DNA of 64,000 bases from Insolitispirillum peregrinum (GTDB lineage Bacteria > Pseudomonadota > Alphaproteobacteria > Rhodospirillales > Rhodospirillaceae). The notes beneath the pieces are model-generated. The model was given only the letters and a program-made list of their open reading frames with translations. It was not told the origin of the DNA and made no database searches. Position 1 is the first letter of the stretch. Each line of letters begins with the position of its first letter. Of this stretch, positions 37,540-46,666 are shown piece by piece. The stretch covers positions 1 to 64,000 of the forward strand of contig NZ_FTOA01000004.1 in assembly GCF_900156605.1 (NCBI RefSeq). Reading direction: 5' to 3'. Made by a program: the position numbers and the translations under genes.

Positions 37540-38184
37540 TTACGCTTCCTGTTCCTGTGCCAGCGCATTGACCACCGCAGCGGCCATGGCACTGCCGCCA
37601 CGCCGTCCGTGCAGGGCTATAAAGGGCACGCCACGGCTGTTGGCAATCAGCTCGTCCTTGGATTCCACCGCCCCGACATAGCCAACCGGAAAGCCGATGA
37701 TCAGCGCCGGACGCGGTCCCCCCTGATCAATCAGGCTCAACAGGTGAAACAGGCAGGTCGGGGCATTACCGATCACCACCACCGCGCCGTCCAGATGGGG
37801 CCGCCACAGTTCAACCGCCGCCGCCGAGCGGGTGGTATCCAGTCGGGCCGCCAACGGGCGGACCTGCGGATCATTCAGGGTACACAGCACCGGATTGGCC
37901 GCAGGCAGGCGGGCGCGGGTGATGCCGTGGCTGACCATCTCGCAATCACACAGCAGGGCCGCCCCCGCCGCCAGCGCTGCCCGCCCGGCGTTGCCCGCCG
38001 CCGGGGAAAAGCGCAGATCGTCAATCACGTCGGGCATGCCACAGGCATGGGCCACCCGCACCGCCACCTTTTCCAGATCGGCAGGAATGCGCGCCAGATC
38101 GGCCTCGGCACGAATAATGGCGAACGACTGGCGGTAAATATCGGCAGGGTCTCGGCTATAGGACTGCATCGGGGCGGTATCCAC
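37540..38184 (-). CDS. cobH: Precorrin-8X methylmutase
   Basis: 214 aa from the GTG at 38184 (an ATG at 38169 is an alternative). It moves the C-11 methyl to C-12 to give hydrogenobyrinate in aerobic cobalamin synthesis. The catalytic His lies in CEMVSHGITRARL, and GFPVGYVGAVESKDEL is the second family signature. Other cobalamin genes are not adjacent. It has 3-bp gaps to the Nudix gene upstream and moeB downstream. Confidence 0.92.
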   Translation of the reverse strand: MDTAPMQSYSRDPADIYRQSFAIIRAEADLARIPADLEKVAVRVAHACGMPDVIDDLRFSPAAGNAGRAALAAGAALLCDCEMVSHGITRARLPAANPVLCTLNDPQVRPLAARLDTTRSAAAVELWRPHLDGAVVVIGNAPTCLFHLLSLIDQGGPRPALIIGFPVGYVGAVESKDELIANSRGVPFIALHGRRGGSAMAAAVVNALAQEQEA

Positions 38185-38187
38185 ACG

Positions 38188-38775
38188 TCAAAGGGAGGCC
38201 TCGGCATCGGGCAGGCGGCGGTCTATGGCCAGCGCCATCCGGGCCAGATCCGCCACATGGGCGCTGGTCTGTCCGGCCTGATCAAGGGCAAGGATTTCGG
38301 GCAAGGTCCGCCAGGCACAGTCGGCGGCATCATCTCCGGCAACGCCATCGCCGCTTTGCCACTGACACAGCACCGCTGTCAGCACAAAGTGATAGCGAAC
38401 CGCCCCGACGATGTCGCGTTCGATGACGTCCAGACTGGCAAAGGCGGCGGGGAGTGTGCCATGGCGGGCCACCGCCTCGACGGCGGTTTCTTCGCGCAGT
38501 TCCCGCACCGCTCCGGCGGCCAGCGTCTCGCCCAGCATCAGGCGACCACCGGGAAAGCCCCAGCATCCGGCATCGGGGGGATTTTTGCGCTGAACCAGCA
38601 ACAGCCGTTCCTCACGCACCACCACCGCCAGAACCGCAGGCTGCGGTCCGCGCGGATAGCGGCTGACCGGCATTGACGGCACTGGGGCCGGGGAGGTGAC
38701 GGTTACACCGTCGTCTTCATCCCCAACCTCGTCGAGATCATCCTCGAAATCATCCTCATCGGGACGCCCGCTCAC
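38188..38775 (-). CDS. Nudix hydrolase with acidic N-terminal tail
   Basis: 195 aa. Nudix box GRLMLGETLAAGAVRELREE (G-x5-E-x7-REUxEE), preceded by CWGFPGG. Residues 1-25 are strongly acidic (DEDDFEDDLDEVGDEDDG) and probably disordered. The substrate is unknown; NDP-sugar, ADP-ribose or oxidised nucleotide are family options. Confidence 0.88.
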   Translation of the reverse strand: MSGRPDEDDFEDDLDEVGDEDDGVTVTSPAPVPSMPVSRYPRGPQPAVLAVVVREERLLLVQRKNPPDAGCWGFPGGRLMLGETLAAGAVRELREETAVEAVARHGTLPAAFASLDVIERDIVGAVRYHFVLTAVLCQWQSGDGVAGDDAADCAWRTLPEILALDQAGQTSAHVADLARMALAIDRRLPDAEASL

Positions 38776-38802
38776 CGGCCAGCCTCCCCCGGCGAACCGG
38801 CC

Positions 38803-40575
38803 TCAGGACAGGGGCGGAGCCACAGGACGGGGCGCGACATACTGGCCGACATCCACCGTATCGCACTGATCAGGCCGCAGGTACGACTGGGCATACTCGT
38901 CATGGACCCCCGAGGTCAGGAACAATTCAAACAGGTCGGCGTCAATGTGGCGATCCTTCTTCATGAAGTTCAGGATCTTGACGCACTCGGATACCTTCTT
39001 GGGGGTCTTATAGGGCCGGTCGGCGGCGGTCAAGGCCTCGAACACGTCGGCAATGGCCATGATCTTGTCCGACACCGTCATCTGGTCACCGGTCAGGCCA
39101 TGCGGATAGCCGGTGCCGTCGATCTTTTCGTGGTGGTTTCCCGCAATGGCCGGAATGCGCTTCAGGCTCTTGGGGAACGGCAACTGCCGCAGCATTTCCT
39201 GGGTCAGCACGATGTGATCGTTGATCACCTTGCGCTCTTCGTTGGTCAGCGTGCCGCGCTGGATGCACATGTTGTACAACTCGCCACGGTTATAGACGCC
39301 AACGATGTGTTCGGCGCGGTCTTCCAGCAGCTTTTCCACCGCAGGCGCGGGCGGCGGCGGTGCGGCCTGCAGACGCTGGGTTTCTTCCCACGACAGTCCG
39401 AGGGTGCGGTCAAAGTAACGGGTCCAGGTCCGCTCGGCGATCTGCTTGCAGCGCTCCACCTTGTCGGGGGCCATGAATTCGCCGCCAATATTGCTTTCGG
39501 CAATAAAGGCAAAGTCCGCTTCCAGCGCCGCCACCTGTTCGGCAAAATCCTGCTCGCACAGGGCGGCATCTTCGCCAGCCAACTGGCGGCGCAGCATGGC
39601 GATCTCGGCATCCCGGCGCATCACCTCGAACCGGGTCCGCACTTCGTGGATGCGGTCATAGATCGTTTCCAGCTTGGTCGCCTTGTCGACCACATATTCC
39701 GGCGTCGTCACCTTGCCGCAATCATGCAACCATGCCGCCAGATGCAGTTCATACCAGTCGTCTTCCGACAACTGATAGTCGGCAAACGGACCCTCGGTCT
39801 GCTCACACGCCGCCCTGGCCAGCATTTTGGCAATCACCGGCACCCGTTCGCAATGGCCGCCGGTGTAGGGGGACTTGGCGTCAATGGCCCGCGCCAGCAC
39901 CTTGATGAAGCTGTCCATCAGGTCGCGCTGCGCCTGCAGCAGGCGCTGGTTGTCAATGGCCACCGCCGCCTGACTGGCCAGAGCCTCGACCAGCGGCTGA
40001 ACGGTCGAAGAAAAGGCGATCACTTCGCCGCTGTCGTTCTGGGCATTGATCAGCTGCAGAACCCCGATCACTTCGTCGTGAGTATTCTTCAGCGGAATGG
40101 TCAGGAATGATTTGGAGCGATAGCCGGTGCCGGCATCAAACTTCTTGGTGCCCGAAAAGTCGAACCCCTGCGCGGTATAGGCATCCTCGATATTGATCGA
40201 CTGCCCGTTCAGCGCCACATGGGTCGCCACGTTGTTGTGGTTCGGTTCGCCGGTCTGTGGATTATAAAGCGGCAGGGCCGGAAAGGGGATCGCCGTGCCG
40301 GTGGTCCCGCCCATCGCCGTTTTCAGGGTGTCATTGCGCAGGATCTTGAACGCCAGCGACCGCCCGTCGTCGCTGACCAGATACAGCGTCCCGCCATCGG
40401 CGTTGGCAAAAGCTTTGGCTTCCAGCAAAATCAGCTCGGTCAGCCGGTCGTGGTTGCGTTCGGCTGACAGGGCAATGCCGACTTCGATCAGGCGCTGCAG
40501 GTCTGCCGAAGCGACTCCGGCTGCCGAGTGAACCTGAGAAGATGAATCTGTGTGTTCGGTCATGGTCGCATCCAC
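38803..40575 (-). CDS. GAF-HD-GYP c-di-GMP phosphodiesterase
   Basis: 590 aa. A GAF domain occupies about 25-190, and the HD-GYP domain about 215-560, with a long insertion between its motifs (about 315-415). Visible motifs are WLHDCGKVTTPEYV, HHEKIDGTGYPHGL (GYP) and VFEALTAADRPYK. It degrades c-di-GMP to pGpG or GMP. It is the first gene of a possible operon with the Nudix, cobH and moeB genes (27, 3 and 3 bp gaps). An in-frame ATG at 40563 is an alternative start. Confidence 0.92.
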   Translation of the reverse strand: MDATMTEHTDSSSQVHSAAGVASADLQRLIEVGIALSAERNHDRLTELILLEAKAFANADGGTLYLVSDDGRSLAFKILRNDTLKTAMGGTTGTAIPFPALPLYNPQTGEPNHNNVATHVALNGQSINIEDAYTAQGFDFSGTKKFDAGTGYRSKSFLTIPLKNTHDEVIGVLQLINAQNDSGEVIAFSSTVQPLVEALASQAAVAIDNQRLLQAQRDLMDSFIKVLARAIDAKSPYTGGHCERVPVIAKMLARAACEQTEGPFADYQLSEDDWYELHLAAWLHDCGKVTTPEYVVDKATKLETIYDRIHEVRTRFEVMRRDAEIAMLRRQLAGEDAALCEQDFAEQVAALEADFAFIAESNIGGEFMAPDKVERCKQIAERTWTRYFDRTLGLSWEETQRLQAAPPPPAPAVEKLLEDRAEHIVGVYNRGELYNMCIQRGTLTNEERKVINDHIVLTQEMLRQLPFPKSLKRIPAIAGNHHEKIDGTGYPHGLTGDQMTVSDKIMAIADVFEALTAADRPYKTPKKVSECVKILNFMKKDRHIDADLFELFLTSGVHDEYAQSYLRPDQCDTVDVGQYVAPRPVAPPLS

Positions 40576-40985
40576 GGTTGCATCCCCTCTGGCAAGCCTT
40601 GATACCGTTCCCGTTGGCCTACAGACAGACCCGGCCGGATGGGACAGACTTGGAGGCAGTCTAACACTCCCCCCTAAAAAGGGGACGCAAGAAATTGGTC
40701 ACGCCGATGAATATGTCCAGGATGTCACAAGTATCGGCCTCCCGCGACGTTCTACACTATTGGCAGAAGACCGCAAGACCAACCTGAATACTGGGATTGC
40801 ATAAAAAGACCCATATGCCTGTCACTCCCCCGCACTCCGGCGGGAAAAGCCGCTGGCGACAGCCCCGGGAAACAGCGTATGGTGCAGGGAAGTCGTCTCT
40901 TTTCCCGTCAGACAGATCCCCGGAGCAGTCCGCCCGGAGCAGTCCGCCCGGAGCAGTGCGCCCGGAGCAAGGAGCAAGGAGCATC
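40576..40985. repeat. Intergenic with a 14-bp tandem repeat ending in duplicated Shine-Dalgarno units
   Basis: From about 40918, CCCGGAGCAGTCCG-type units occur three times (the third with one change), followed by CCCGGAGCA and two AGGAGCA units immediately before the ATG at 40986. The region also has a small CCCCC...GGGG hairpin near 40672-40684. Tandem ribosome-site units here could change translation if the copy number varied. Confidence 0.75.
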
Positions 40986-41894
40986 ATGCCATCGTCAGCC
41001 TTTCTTCGCCGCCCTGACGGCCCCGGCCTGACCCTGCGCCCCTCGCTGGCCTCGCCAACGACATTGCCCGCCTATGCCAGCCTGTTCCGCACCTGCTTTC
41101 CCGGTGCCGCCATCGCCAATCCGGCCTATCTCAACTGGCTGTACGCGGAAAATCCCTCCGGCCCGGTGGTCGGCTTTGACGCCTGGGCCGGTGATACACT
41201 GGCCGCGCATTATGTGTGCGTGCCGGTGGAAACGATGCTGGCTGGCATCCCCTGCCGGTGCCTGCTGTCGCTGAACACCGCCACCCATCCGGCATGGCAG
41301 GGACAAGGGTTGTTCACCCGTCTGGCCCAGGCCACCTATGAGATGGCGACCGCCGATGGCTATGCCGCCGTCTATGGCGTTGCCAATGCCAACAGTACCC
41401 CCGGCTTTTTGCGCAAGCTGGCGTTTCAGGCCGTCGCCCCGCTGGAAGCCCGGATCGGCATCGGCGGTGTCTCGCACAAGCGCGCATGGCCCGACGTCTG
41501 CGCCAGCAGCATGTTCCGTCGCCGCTGGACAGCCGCGTCGTTGCGCTGGCGGATGAGCAATCCCCTCAACCCGGTACAGGCCCGCCACCTGAACGGACAG
41601 CAGTGGGGCTTTACCGCCCGCACTGGCCGCCCCGGCGTGGTCGCCTATGGTGAAAGCTGGCTGGAGCAGCCTGACCATGGTCCCGACCTGCCGTCCTCCC
41701 GCAGTCCGCTGGGCCTGCGGGTGTTTCTTGGGCTGATGCCTCCGGCGCTGGCGGCCTATGGTCGCTTTGTCCCCCTTCCGGCAGTCTTGAAACCATCGCC
41801 GCTGAATCTGATCTATCGCCGTCTGGGGGCTGGTCCCGAGACCCTGGACCCGGGGTCAACCCTGCTCGGTTTCCTTGATTTTGATGCGTTCTGA
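40986..41894 (+). CDS. GNAT-family N-acetyltransferase
   Basis: 302 aa from the ATG at 40986, chosen because AGGAGCAAGGAGC precedes it and homology begins after it. The acyl-CoA-binding region is THPAWQGQGLFTRLAQATYE (QGxG), followed by YAAVYGVANANSTPGFLRKL. The C-terminal about 140 residues form an additional region. The length and THPAWQGQGLF style fit GNATs seen in polysaccharide or glycolipid loci. The next gene is a PIG-L deacetylase, suggesting the two act on the same amino sugar. Confidence 0.75.
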   Translation: MPSSAFLRRPDGPGLTLRPSLASPTTLPAYASLFRTCFPGAAIANPAYLNWLYAENPSGPVVGFDAWAGDTLAAHYVCVPVETMLAGIPCRCLLSLNTATHPAWQGQGLFTRLAQATYEMATADGYAAVYGVANANSTPGFLRKLAFQAVAPLEARIGIGGVSHKRAWPDVCASSMFRRRWTAASLRWRMSNPLNPVQARHLNGQQWGFTARTGRPGVVAYGESWLEQPDHGPDLPSSRSPLGLRVFLGLMPPALAAYGRFVPLPAVLKPSPLNLIYRRLGAGPETLDPGSTLLGFLDFDAF

Positions 41895-41901
41895 GGCTGC
41901 C

Positions 41902-42699
41902 ATGCCCGTGCCACCCCTGGCCGTTTTTCTGTTTGCCCATCAGGATGATGAATTCGGCTGCTTTGCCGCCATCGAAGCCGCCCGCGCCGATGGACTGCGC
42001 CCGGTTTGCCTGTACCTGACCGATGGCGGCGGCGGACGCGCCAGCCCGCAGGCCCGCTGTGACGAAAGCCGCCGGGTGCTGCTGTCGCTGGGCGTCGCCG
42101 CAGAGGACATCCATTTCCCCGGCATCAGCGAGCGTCTGCCCGATGGTGGCCTTGCCGGGCACCTGCCCGCTGCCTTCGCCGCCGTACAGCAGTGCCTGCT
42201 GGCCTGTCAGGCTCCCGTTGCCCGCCTGCTGATCCACGCCTGGGAAGGCGGCCATCAGGATCATGATGCCGCCCACCTGCTGGGGCTGGCCGTCGCCCAC
42301 TCCCTCGACCTGCTGCCCCGGACCCGACAGTTTGCCCTCTATCATGGCGCAGGCCTGCGTCACGGGCTGTTCCGGGTGCTGGCCCCGCTGGCCGCCAACG
42401 GCCCTTGCGACCGGACCCGCCTGCCATGGGCCAGCCGCCTGCGCTATCTGCGCCTGTGCTGCGGTTATCCCTCGCAATGGAAAAGCTGGCTCGGGTTGCT
42501 GCCGTTTGTCGGCCTGCACCTGCTGGTTCAGGGAACGCAGGACCTGCAACCGGTCTCGCTGGAGCGGATTCAGGATCGCCCGCATCCCGGCCCCCTGCTG
42601 TATGAAGAGCGCGGAGCCGCCCGCTGGGCCGAGCTGGTCGCCGCGGTCACACCGTTTGCCGCAACCCACCTTGGCACCGCCCCGACCCCGGCGGTATAA
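41902..42699 (+). CDS. PIG-L/LmbE-family deacetylase
   Basis: 265 aa from the ATG at 41902 (GAGG upstream; the frame also opens at 41875, overlapping the GNAT gene). The zinc motif is AHQDDE in place of the usual AHPDDE, and the distal zinc His lies in HAWEGGHQDHD. It removes N-acetyl groups from GlcNAc-type substrates. It is coupled to the acetyltransferase upstream. Confidence 0.85.
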   Translation: MPVPPLAVFLFAHQDDEFGCFAAIEAARADGLRPVCLYLTDGGGGRASPQARCDESRRVLLSLGVAAEDIHFPGISERLPDGGLAGHLPAAFAAVQQCLLACQAPVARLLIHAWEGGHQDHDAAHLLGLAVAHSLDLLPRTRQFALYHGAGLRHGLFRVLAPLAANGPCDRTRLPWASRLRYLRLCCGYPSQWKSWLGLLPFVGLHLLVQGTQDLQPVSLERIQDRPHPGPLLYEERGAARWAELVAAVTPFAATHLGTAPTPAV

Positions 42700-42734
42700 C
42701 ACCGCCCATCATGATGCAATGAAGGTACTTTTCC

Positions 42735-44261
42735 ATGCCCTATGCTTCCCTGCGGGACTTTATGGAGCGACTGGAGCGCGAGGGCCGTCTGGTCCGCGTC
42801 AAGGAACCGGTCTGCACCGATCTGGAAATGACCGAAATCCAGACCCGCCTGCTGGCCGAAAAGGGTCCGGCAGTCCTGTTTGAAAACCCGGTCCGTGCCG
42901 ACGGGACGCCCTATGGCATGCCGGTGCTGGTCAACCTGTTCGGCACCGTCGAGCGGGTCGCCTGGGGGATGGACCGCGAACCGCACCAGTTGCGCGGCGT
43001 CGGCGAGACGCTGGCCTTCCTCAAGCAGCCCGAACCGCCAGCCGGTTTGCGCGATGCCTGGGAAATGCTGCCGCTGATCAAGACCGTGCTGTCGATGAAG
43101 CCCAAGACCATCAGCAGCGCCCCCTGTCAGGAAGTGGTGCTGACCGGTGACCAGATCGACCTGTCCCGCCTGCCGATCCAGCAATGCTGGCCGGGCGAAC
43201 CGGCACCGCTGATCACCTGGCCGCTGGTGGTGACCAAAGGCCCTGGCAAGGGCAAGGAAGACGGCTTCAACCTTGGCATCTACCGTATGCAGGTCACTGG
43301 CAGGAATACCACCCTGATGCGCTGGCTGAAGCATCGCGGCGGTGCCCAGCATTACCGCCGCTGGGCCAAAGACCACGGCACCGCCATGCCCGCCGCCGTG
43401 GTGCTGGGGGCCGATCCCGGCACGATTCTGGCTGCCGTCACTCCGGTTCCCGACACCTTGTCGGAATACCAGTTCGCCGGTTTGCTGCGCGGCAAGAAGG
43501 TCGAACTGGTCGATTGCAAGACCGTGCCGCTGAAGGTTCCGGCGCAGGCTGAAATCGTGCTGGAAGGCCACGTCATGCTCGACGAGTTCGGCGACGAAGG
43601 CCCCTATGGCGACCACACCGGCTATTACAATTCGGTCGAGCCGTTCCCGGTGTTCCGCATTTCCGCCATCACCATGCGCAAAAAGCCGATTTACCTGTCA
43701 ACCTTCACCGGCCGTCCGCCCGATGAGCCAAGCGTGCTGGGCGAGGGGCTGAACGAAGTGTTCATCCCGCTGCTGACCCAGCAGTTCCCCGAAATCGTTG
43801 ACTTCTGGCTGCCGCCCGAAGGCTGTTCCTATCGCATCGCGGTGGTCAGCATGAAGAAGGCCTACCCCGGCCACGCCAAGCGGGTGATGATGGGGGTGTG
43901 GTCGTTCCTGCGCCAGTTCATGTACACCAAGTTCGTGATCGTGGTGGATGACGACATCAACTGCCGCGACTGGAAAGACGTCATGTGGGCCGTTTCCACC
44001 CGCATGGACCCGGTGCGCGACATCACCATGATCGAAGGCACCCCGATTGATTACCTCGATTTTGCCAGCCCGGAAAGCGGTCTGGGCGGCAAGGTCGGGC
44101 TGGATGCCACCAACAAGTGGCCACCGGAGACTCACCGCGAATGGGGTGAAAAGCTGGCCATGGACCGCAGCGTGATCGAGACGGTCAATGCCAAATGGCA
44201 CAAGCTGGGCCTGCCGGGTTCCGGTAAATCCATCTGGCCGGAACCACCGACCGAATCCTGA
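42735..44261 (+). CDS. ubiD: UbiD-family decarboxylase
   Basis: 508 aa. The prenylated-FMN-dependent decarboxylase family is recognised by [43 protein letters not shown] and the E[11 protein letters not shown] segment with [20 protein letters not shown]. It likely decarboxylates 3-octaprenyl-4-hydroxybenzoate in ubiquinone synthesis; the partner ubiX is not in the window. GAAGG lies upstream. A composite repeat starts 24 bp after the stop. Confidence 0.92.
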   Translation: MPYASLRDFMERLEREGRLVRVKEPVCTDLEMTEIQTRLLAEKGPAVLFENPVRADGTPYGMPVLVNLFGTVERVAWGMDREPHQLRGVGETLAFLKQPEPPAGLRDAWEMLPLIKTVLSMKPKTISSAPCQEVVLTGDQIDLSRLPIQQCWPGEPAPLITWPLVVTKGPGKGKEDGFNLGIYRMQVTGRNTTLMRWLKHRGGAQHYRRWAKDHGTAMPAAVVLGADPGTILAAVTPVPDTLSEYQFAGLLRGKKVELVDCKTVPLKVPAQAEIVLEGHVMLDEFGDEGPYGDHTGYYNSVEPFPVFRISAITMRKKPIYLSTFTGRPPDEPSVLGEGLNEVFIPLLTQQFPEIVDFWLPPEGCSYRIAVVSMKKAYPGHAKRVMMGVWSFLRQFMYTKFVIVVDDDINCRDWKDVMWAVSTRMDPVRDITMIEGTPIDYLDFASPESGLGGKVGLDATNKWPPETHREWGEKLAMDRSVIETVNAKWHKLGLPGSGKSIWPEPPTES

Positions 44262-44285
44262 AGACGGTGTTGCCGGAACCCGTTT

Positions 44286-44576
44286 AGACCAGCGTGCGTT
44301 AAATCTGACACCACAGTACACGACAGTTGGTGGAAAAGAATGGGCTATCGCCCAAACCCATTCGGGGCCTGAGGCCCCGAACCCCCATTTTTTCTTTCAA
44401 TATCAAGTCAATGGGGTCTGGGGCCTCAAGGCCCCAGCGAGGTTTGGAGCAGCGCTCCATGACCCTGTTTTCTGTTTGTCGTGTACTGTGATCGGACGCA
44501 GGCACGCTGGTCTGGCCTTTTGTTCTGCCGCATTGTTGTTGCGAAAACCGGTTCCCACTTTTCGCACAATGCTCTA
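44286..44576 (+). repeat. Composite dispersed repeat, copy C (best preserved)
   Basis: Module 1 (44286-44513) opens AGACCAGCGTGCG and closes CACGCTGGTCT; the inner TIR part is CACAGTACACGACAG against TGTCGTGTACTGTG. Internal hairpins are GAATGGG...CCCATTC, TTCGGGGCCTGAGGCCCCGAA, CTGGGGCCTCAAGGCCCCAG and GGAGCAGCGCTCC. Module 2 (44514-44576) holds GCGAAAACCGGTTCCCAC...TTTTCGC and ends in the stop codon of the convergent chemoreceptor gene. Confidence 0.9.
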
Positions 44577-46301
44577 CTGCGCCGCCAGCGTATTGGCGTC
44601 GGTCTTGTCGATCGAACGCGACAGCTCGTCCAGAATGCTCAGGACATTGCTGCTGGCTTCGTTCATTTCGCGCAGGTGGACCAGGGCACCATCCATATCC
44701 TGCCGGTAATAGGCATCCAGCGCCGCCTTTGCACTGGCATGCACCACCTCGTGCGGGACTTCCAGGCGACGGAAGTGCGGATTGCCGGTCAGGCGGGGAT
44801 CCTTGACCGTGTCGTACCATTTGCCCAACCGGCACTGATGGTCGTCGGGAACCTCGTGGGAATGCCATTCACCATCCCCCATCAGCACGTCAACCACCCG
44901 CTTTTTGAACAGCACATGGTCGATCTTTGCCAGTTCGCACAGGCCCCGGCTGGACCCGTCATGGAACCATTGGGTGGCACTGTTGGAGATGTGTGTGTTG
45001 CTGGTCTGGATGGCATGCGACACCGTGCGCACCAGCGTATTGTTTGCGCTCGCCATATCGGCCACCGAACCAATCCGCCCGGCGATCACTTCGCTGGCAT
45101 CCTGTTGTTGGTGCAGGATGTAGGAAATTTCCTGAATCTTGGCCGCGACGTTGGTAATCTGGCTCGACATCTGGTTGATTTTCTCAACCGTGGCATCAAT
45201 GGCCCGTTCGCCGCTTTGCACCGCGTCCTGCGAGCGGTTCATGGTCTGACGGATCGAGTCCATCCCGCGCCGCAGGGCGTCGATCTTTTGCGCAATGTCT
45301 TCGGTCGATTTGCTGGTCTGGTTGGCGAGGTTTTTCACCTCGTTGGCCACCACCGCAAAGCCCTTGCCGGCTTCCCCCGCCCGGGCGGCTTCGATGGTCG
45401 CATTCAGCGCCAGCAGGTTGGTCTGGTTGGCGATGTTCTCGATCACCGCCAGAATCTGGCCGATCTGCTCAGACGCCATCGCCAGATCATCAACGCTGCC
45501 TGCCGTATCAGCCACCGCGTCGGAAATCAGGGTGATCGCCTTGCGAGCCGCTTCGGCGTTGTTGGTGCCGTCGGTGACCACCATGTGGGCTTCTTCGGCA
45601 TCAACGGCAGCAGCCTGACTGTTGCGTGAAATGTCTTCGACCGCGTTGACCATCTCTTGCGCCGAGCGGGCAATCGAATCCCCTGATTCCGCCACCAGAT
45701 GGGAATTGCGCACCAGCTCGGCCAAACTGGCCGTGGCATCGTTCATGCTGATGATGGTTGCCGACAACTGCCGCAGATTGCCCACCGACTGTTCACGGTG
45801 ACGGATATCGGCGGTGATGCCGTCATGGTCGGTTTCATAGGCCGACAGGGCCAGCGCCATATCATTGAACACCAACCGGTTGAGGGTGCTCAGCAGGCCT
45901 TGCAGACGATTCGATTTCCACCAGTAGCGTTCGATCACCGCCTTGCTGAACCCGTTCAGGATCAGCGAATAGGTCGACAGGTACCACGCAGGCGACAGGC
46001 CGATCCGCGCATGGGCAGCCCCGACCCGCAACGCCCGTTGCTGATAGGCATCATTCGGGCCATCGCGCAGCAGGCCCAGCCAGTGAGAGGCCTGCGTCTT
46101 TTTCAGCTGCGGGATGCGGCTGCTGTCCCCCAGCACCTTGGCCAGCTCCGGGGTTTGCTGCAACGTCGCATAAAAGTGATCCACCAACGGCCCAAGGCAC
46201 CCTTCGGCAACCTTGTACAAGGGGGCAAGATTCGCCGCATCTTCCGGAGTCCACAGAAAATTACGGACCCGGTTCAGCTCGTTCAGCTCAAGATCGCTCA
46301 C
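44574..46301 (-). CDS. Globin-coupled methyl-accepting chemoreceptor with CZB domain
   Basis: 575 aa from the GTG at 46301 (AAAGG upstream); an ATG at 46376 gives 600 aa but has no ribosome site. The N-terminal protoglobin domain carries the proximal His in [20 protein letters not shown] signalling domain follows, with a conserved hairpin tip near [28 protein letters not shown]. The C-terminal chemoreceptor zinc-binding (CZB) domain shows [18 protein letters not shown] and [10 protein letters not shown], the H-C-H-H zinc ligands. It has no membrane segments, so it is a cytoplasmic oxygen-sensing receptor. The stop codon overlaps the dispersed repeat. Confidence 0.92.
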   Translation of the reverse strand: MSDLELNELNRVRNFLWTPEDAANLAPLYKVAEGCLGPLVDHFYATLQQTPELAKVLGDSSRIPQLKKTQASHWLGLLRDGPNDAYQQRALRVGAAHARIGLSPAWYLSTYSLILNGFSKAVIERYWWKSNRLQGLLSTLNRLVFNDMALALSAYETDHDGITADIRHREQSVGNLRQLSATIISMNDATASLAELVRNSHLVAESGDSIARSAQEMVNAVEDISRNSQAAAVDAEEAHMVVTDGTNNAEAARKAITLISDAVADTAGSVDDLAMASEQIGQILAVIENIANQTNLLALNATIEAARAGEAGKGFAVVANEVKNLANQTSKSTEDIAQKIDALRRGMDSIRQTMNRSQDAVQSGERAIDATVEKINQMSSQITNVAAKIQEISYILHQQQDASEVIAGRIGSVADMASANNTLVRTVSHAIQTSNTHISNSATQWFHDGSSRGLCELAKIDHVLFKKRVVDVLMGDGEWHSHEVPDDHQCRLGKWYDTVKDPRLTGNPHFRRLEVPHEVVHASAKAALDAYYRQDMDGALVHLREMNEASSNVLSILDELSRSIDKTDANTLAAQ

Positions 46302-46666
46302 AACATCAGCCTTTGCTTTTTTGACATCCCTCGACACTGCCAGCGCAGCCAGATGCCCTTTGGTGCACGCATGCACTTTTGGTTATGTTTGCGGATAATC
46401 CCCTGAAACAAGAAGGGATGACAACATAAAACCGACACACTTCCCTTTCGGAATAGCAACCTTTCAGTCACAAACTAGACAAAGGTATAGGTCTGGGCAG
46501 AGATCGGACCCAAAAGTCCTCTGTTCAAAGGAGGCCAAATCACCGACAGGTTGGCCCCCCGCCGATGGCAATCACCATTGACCTCCGAAAGCCGCTTAAG
46601 TTTTGGCGGGAAATGCTTTAAGGTCTGCTCCCTTTTGTCTTTCGTTCTCAACCCACGAGTCCCATC

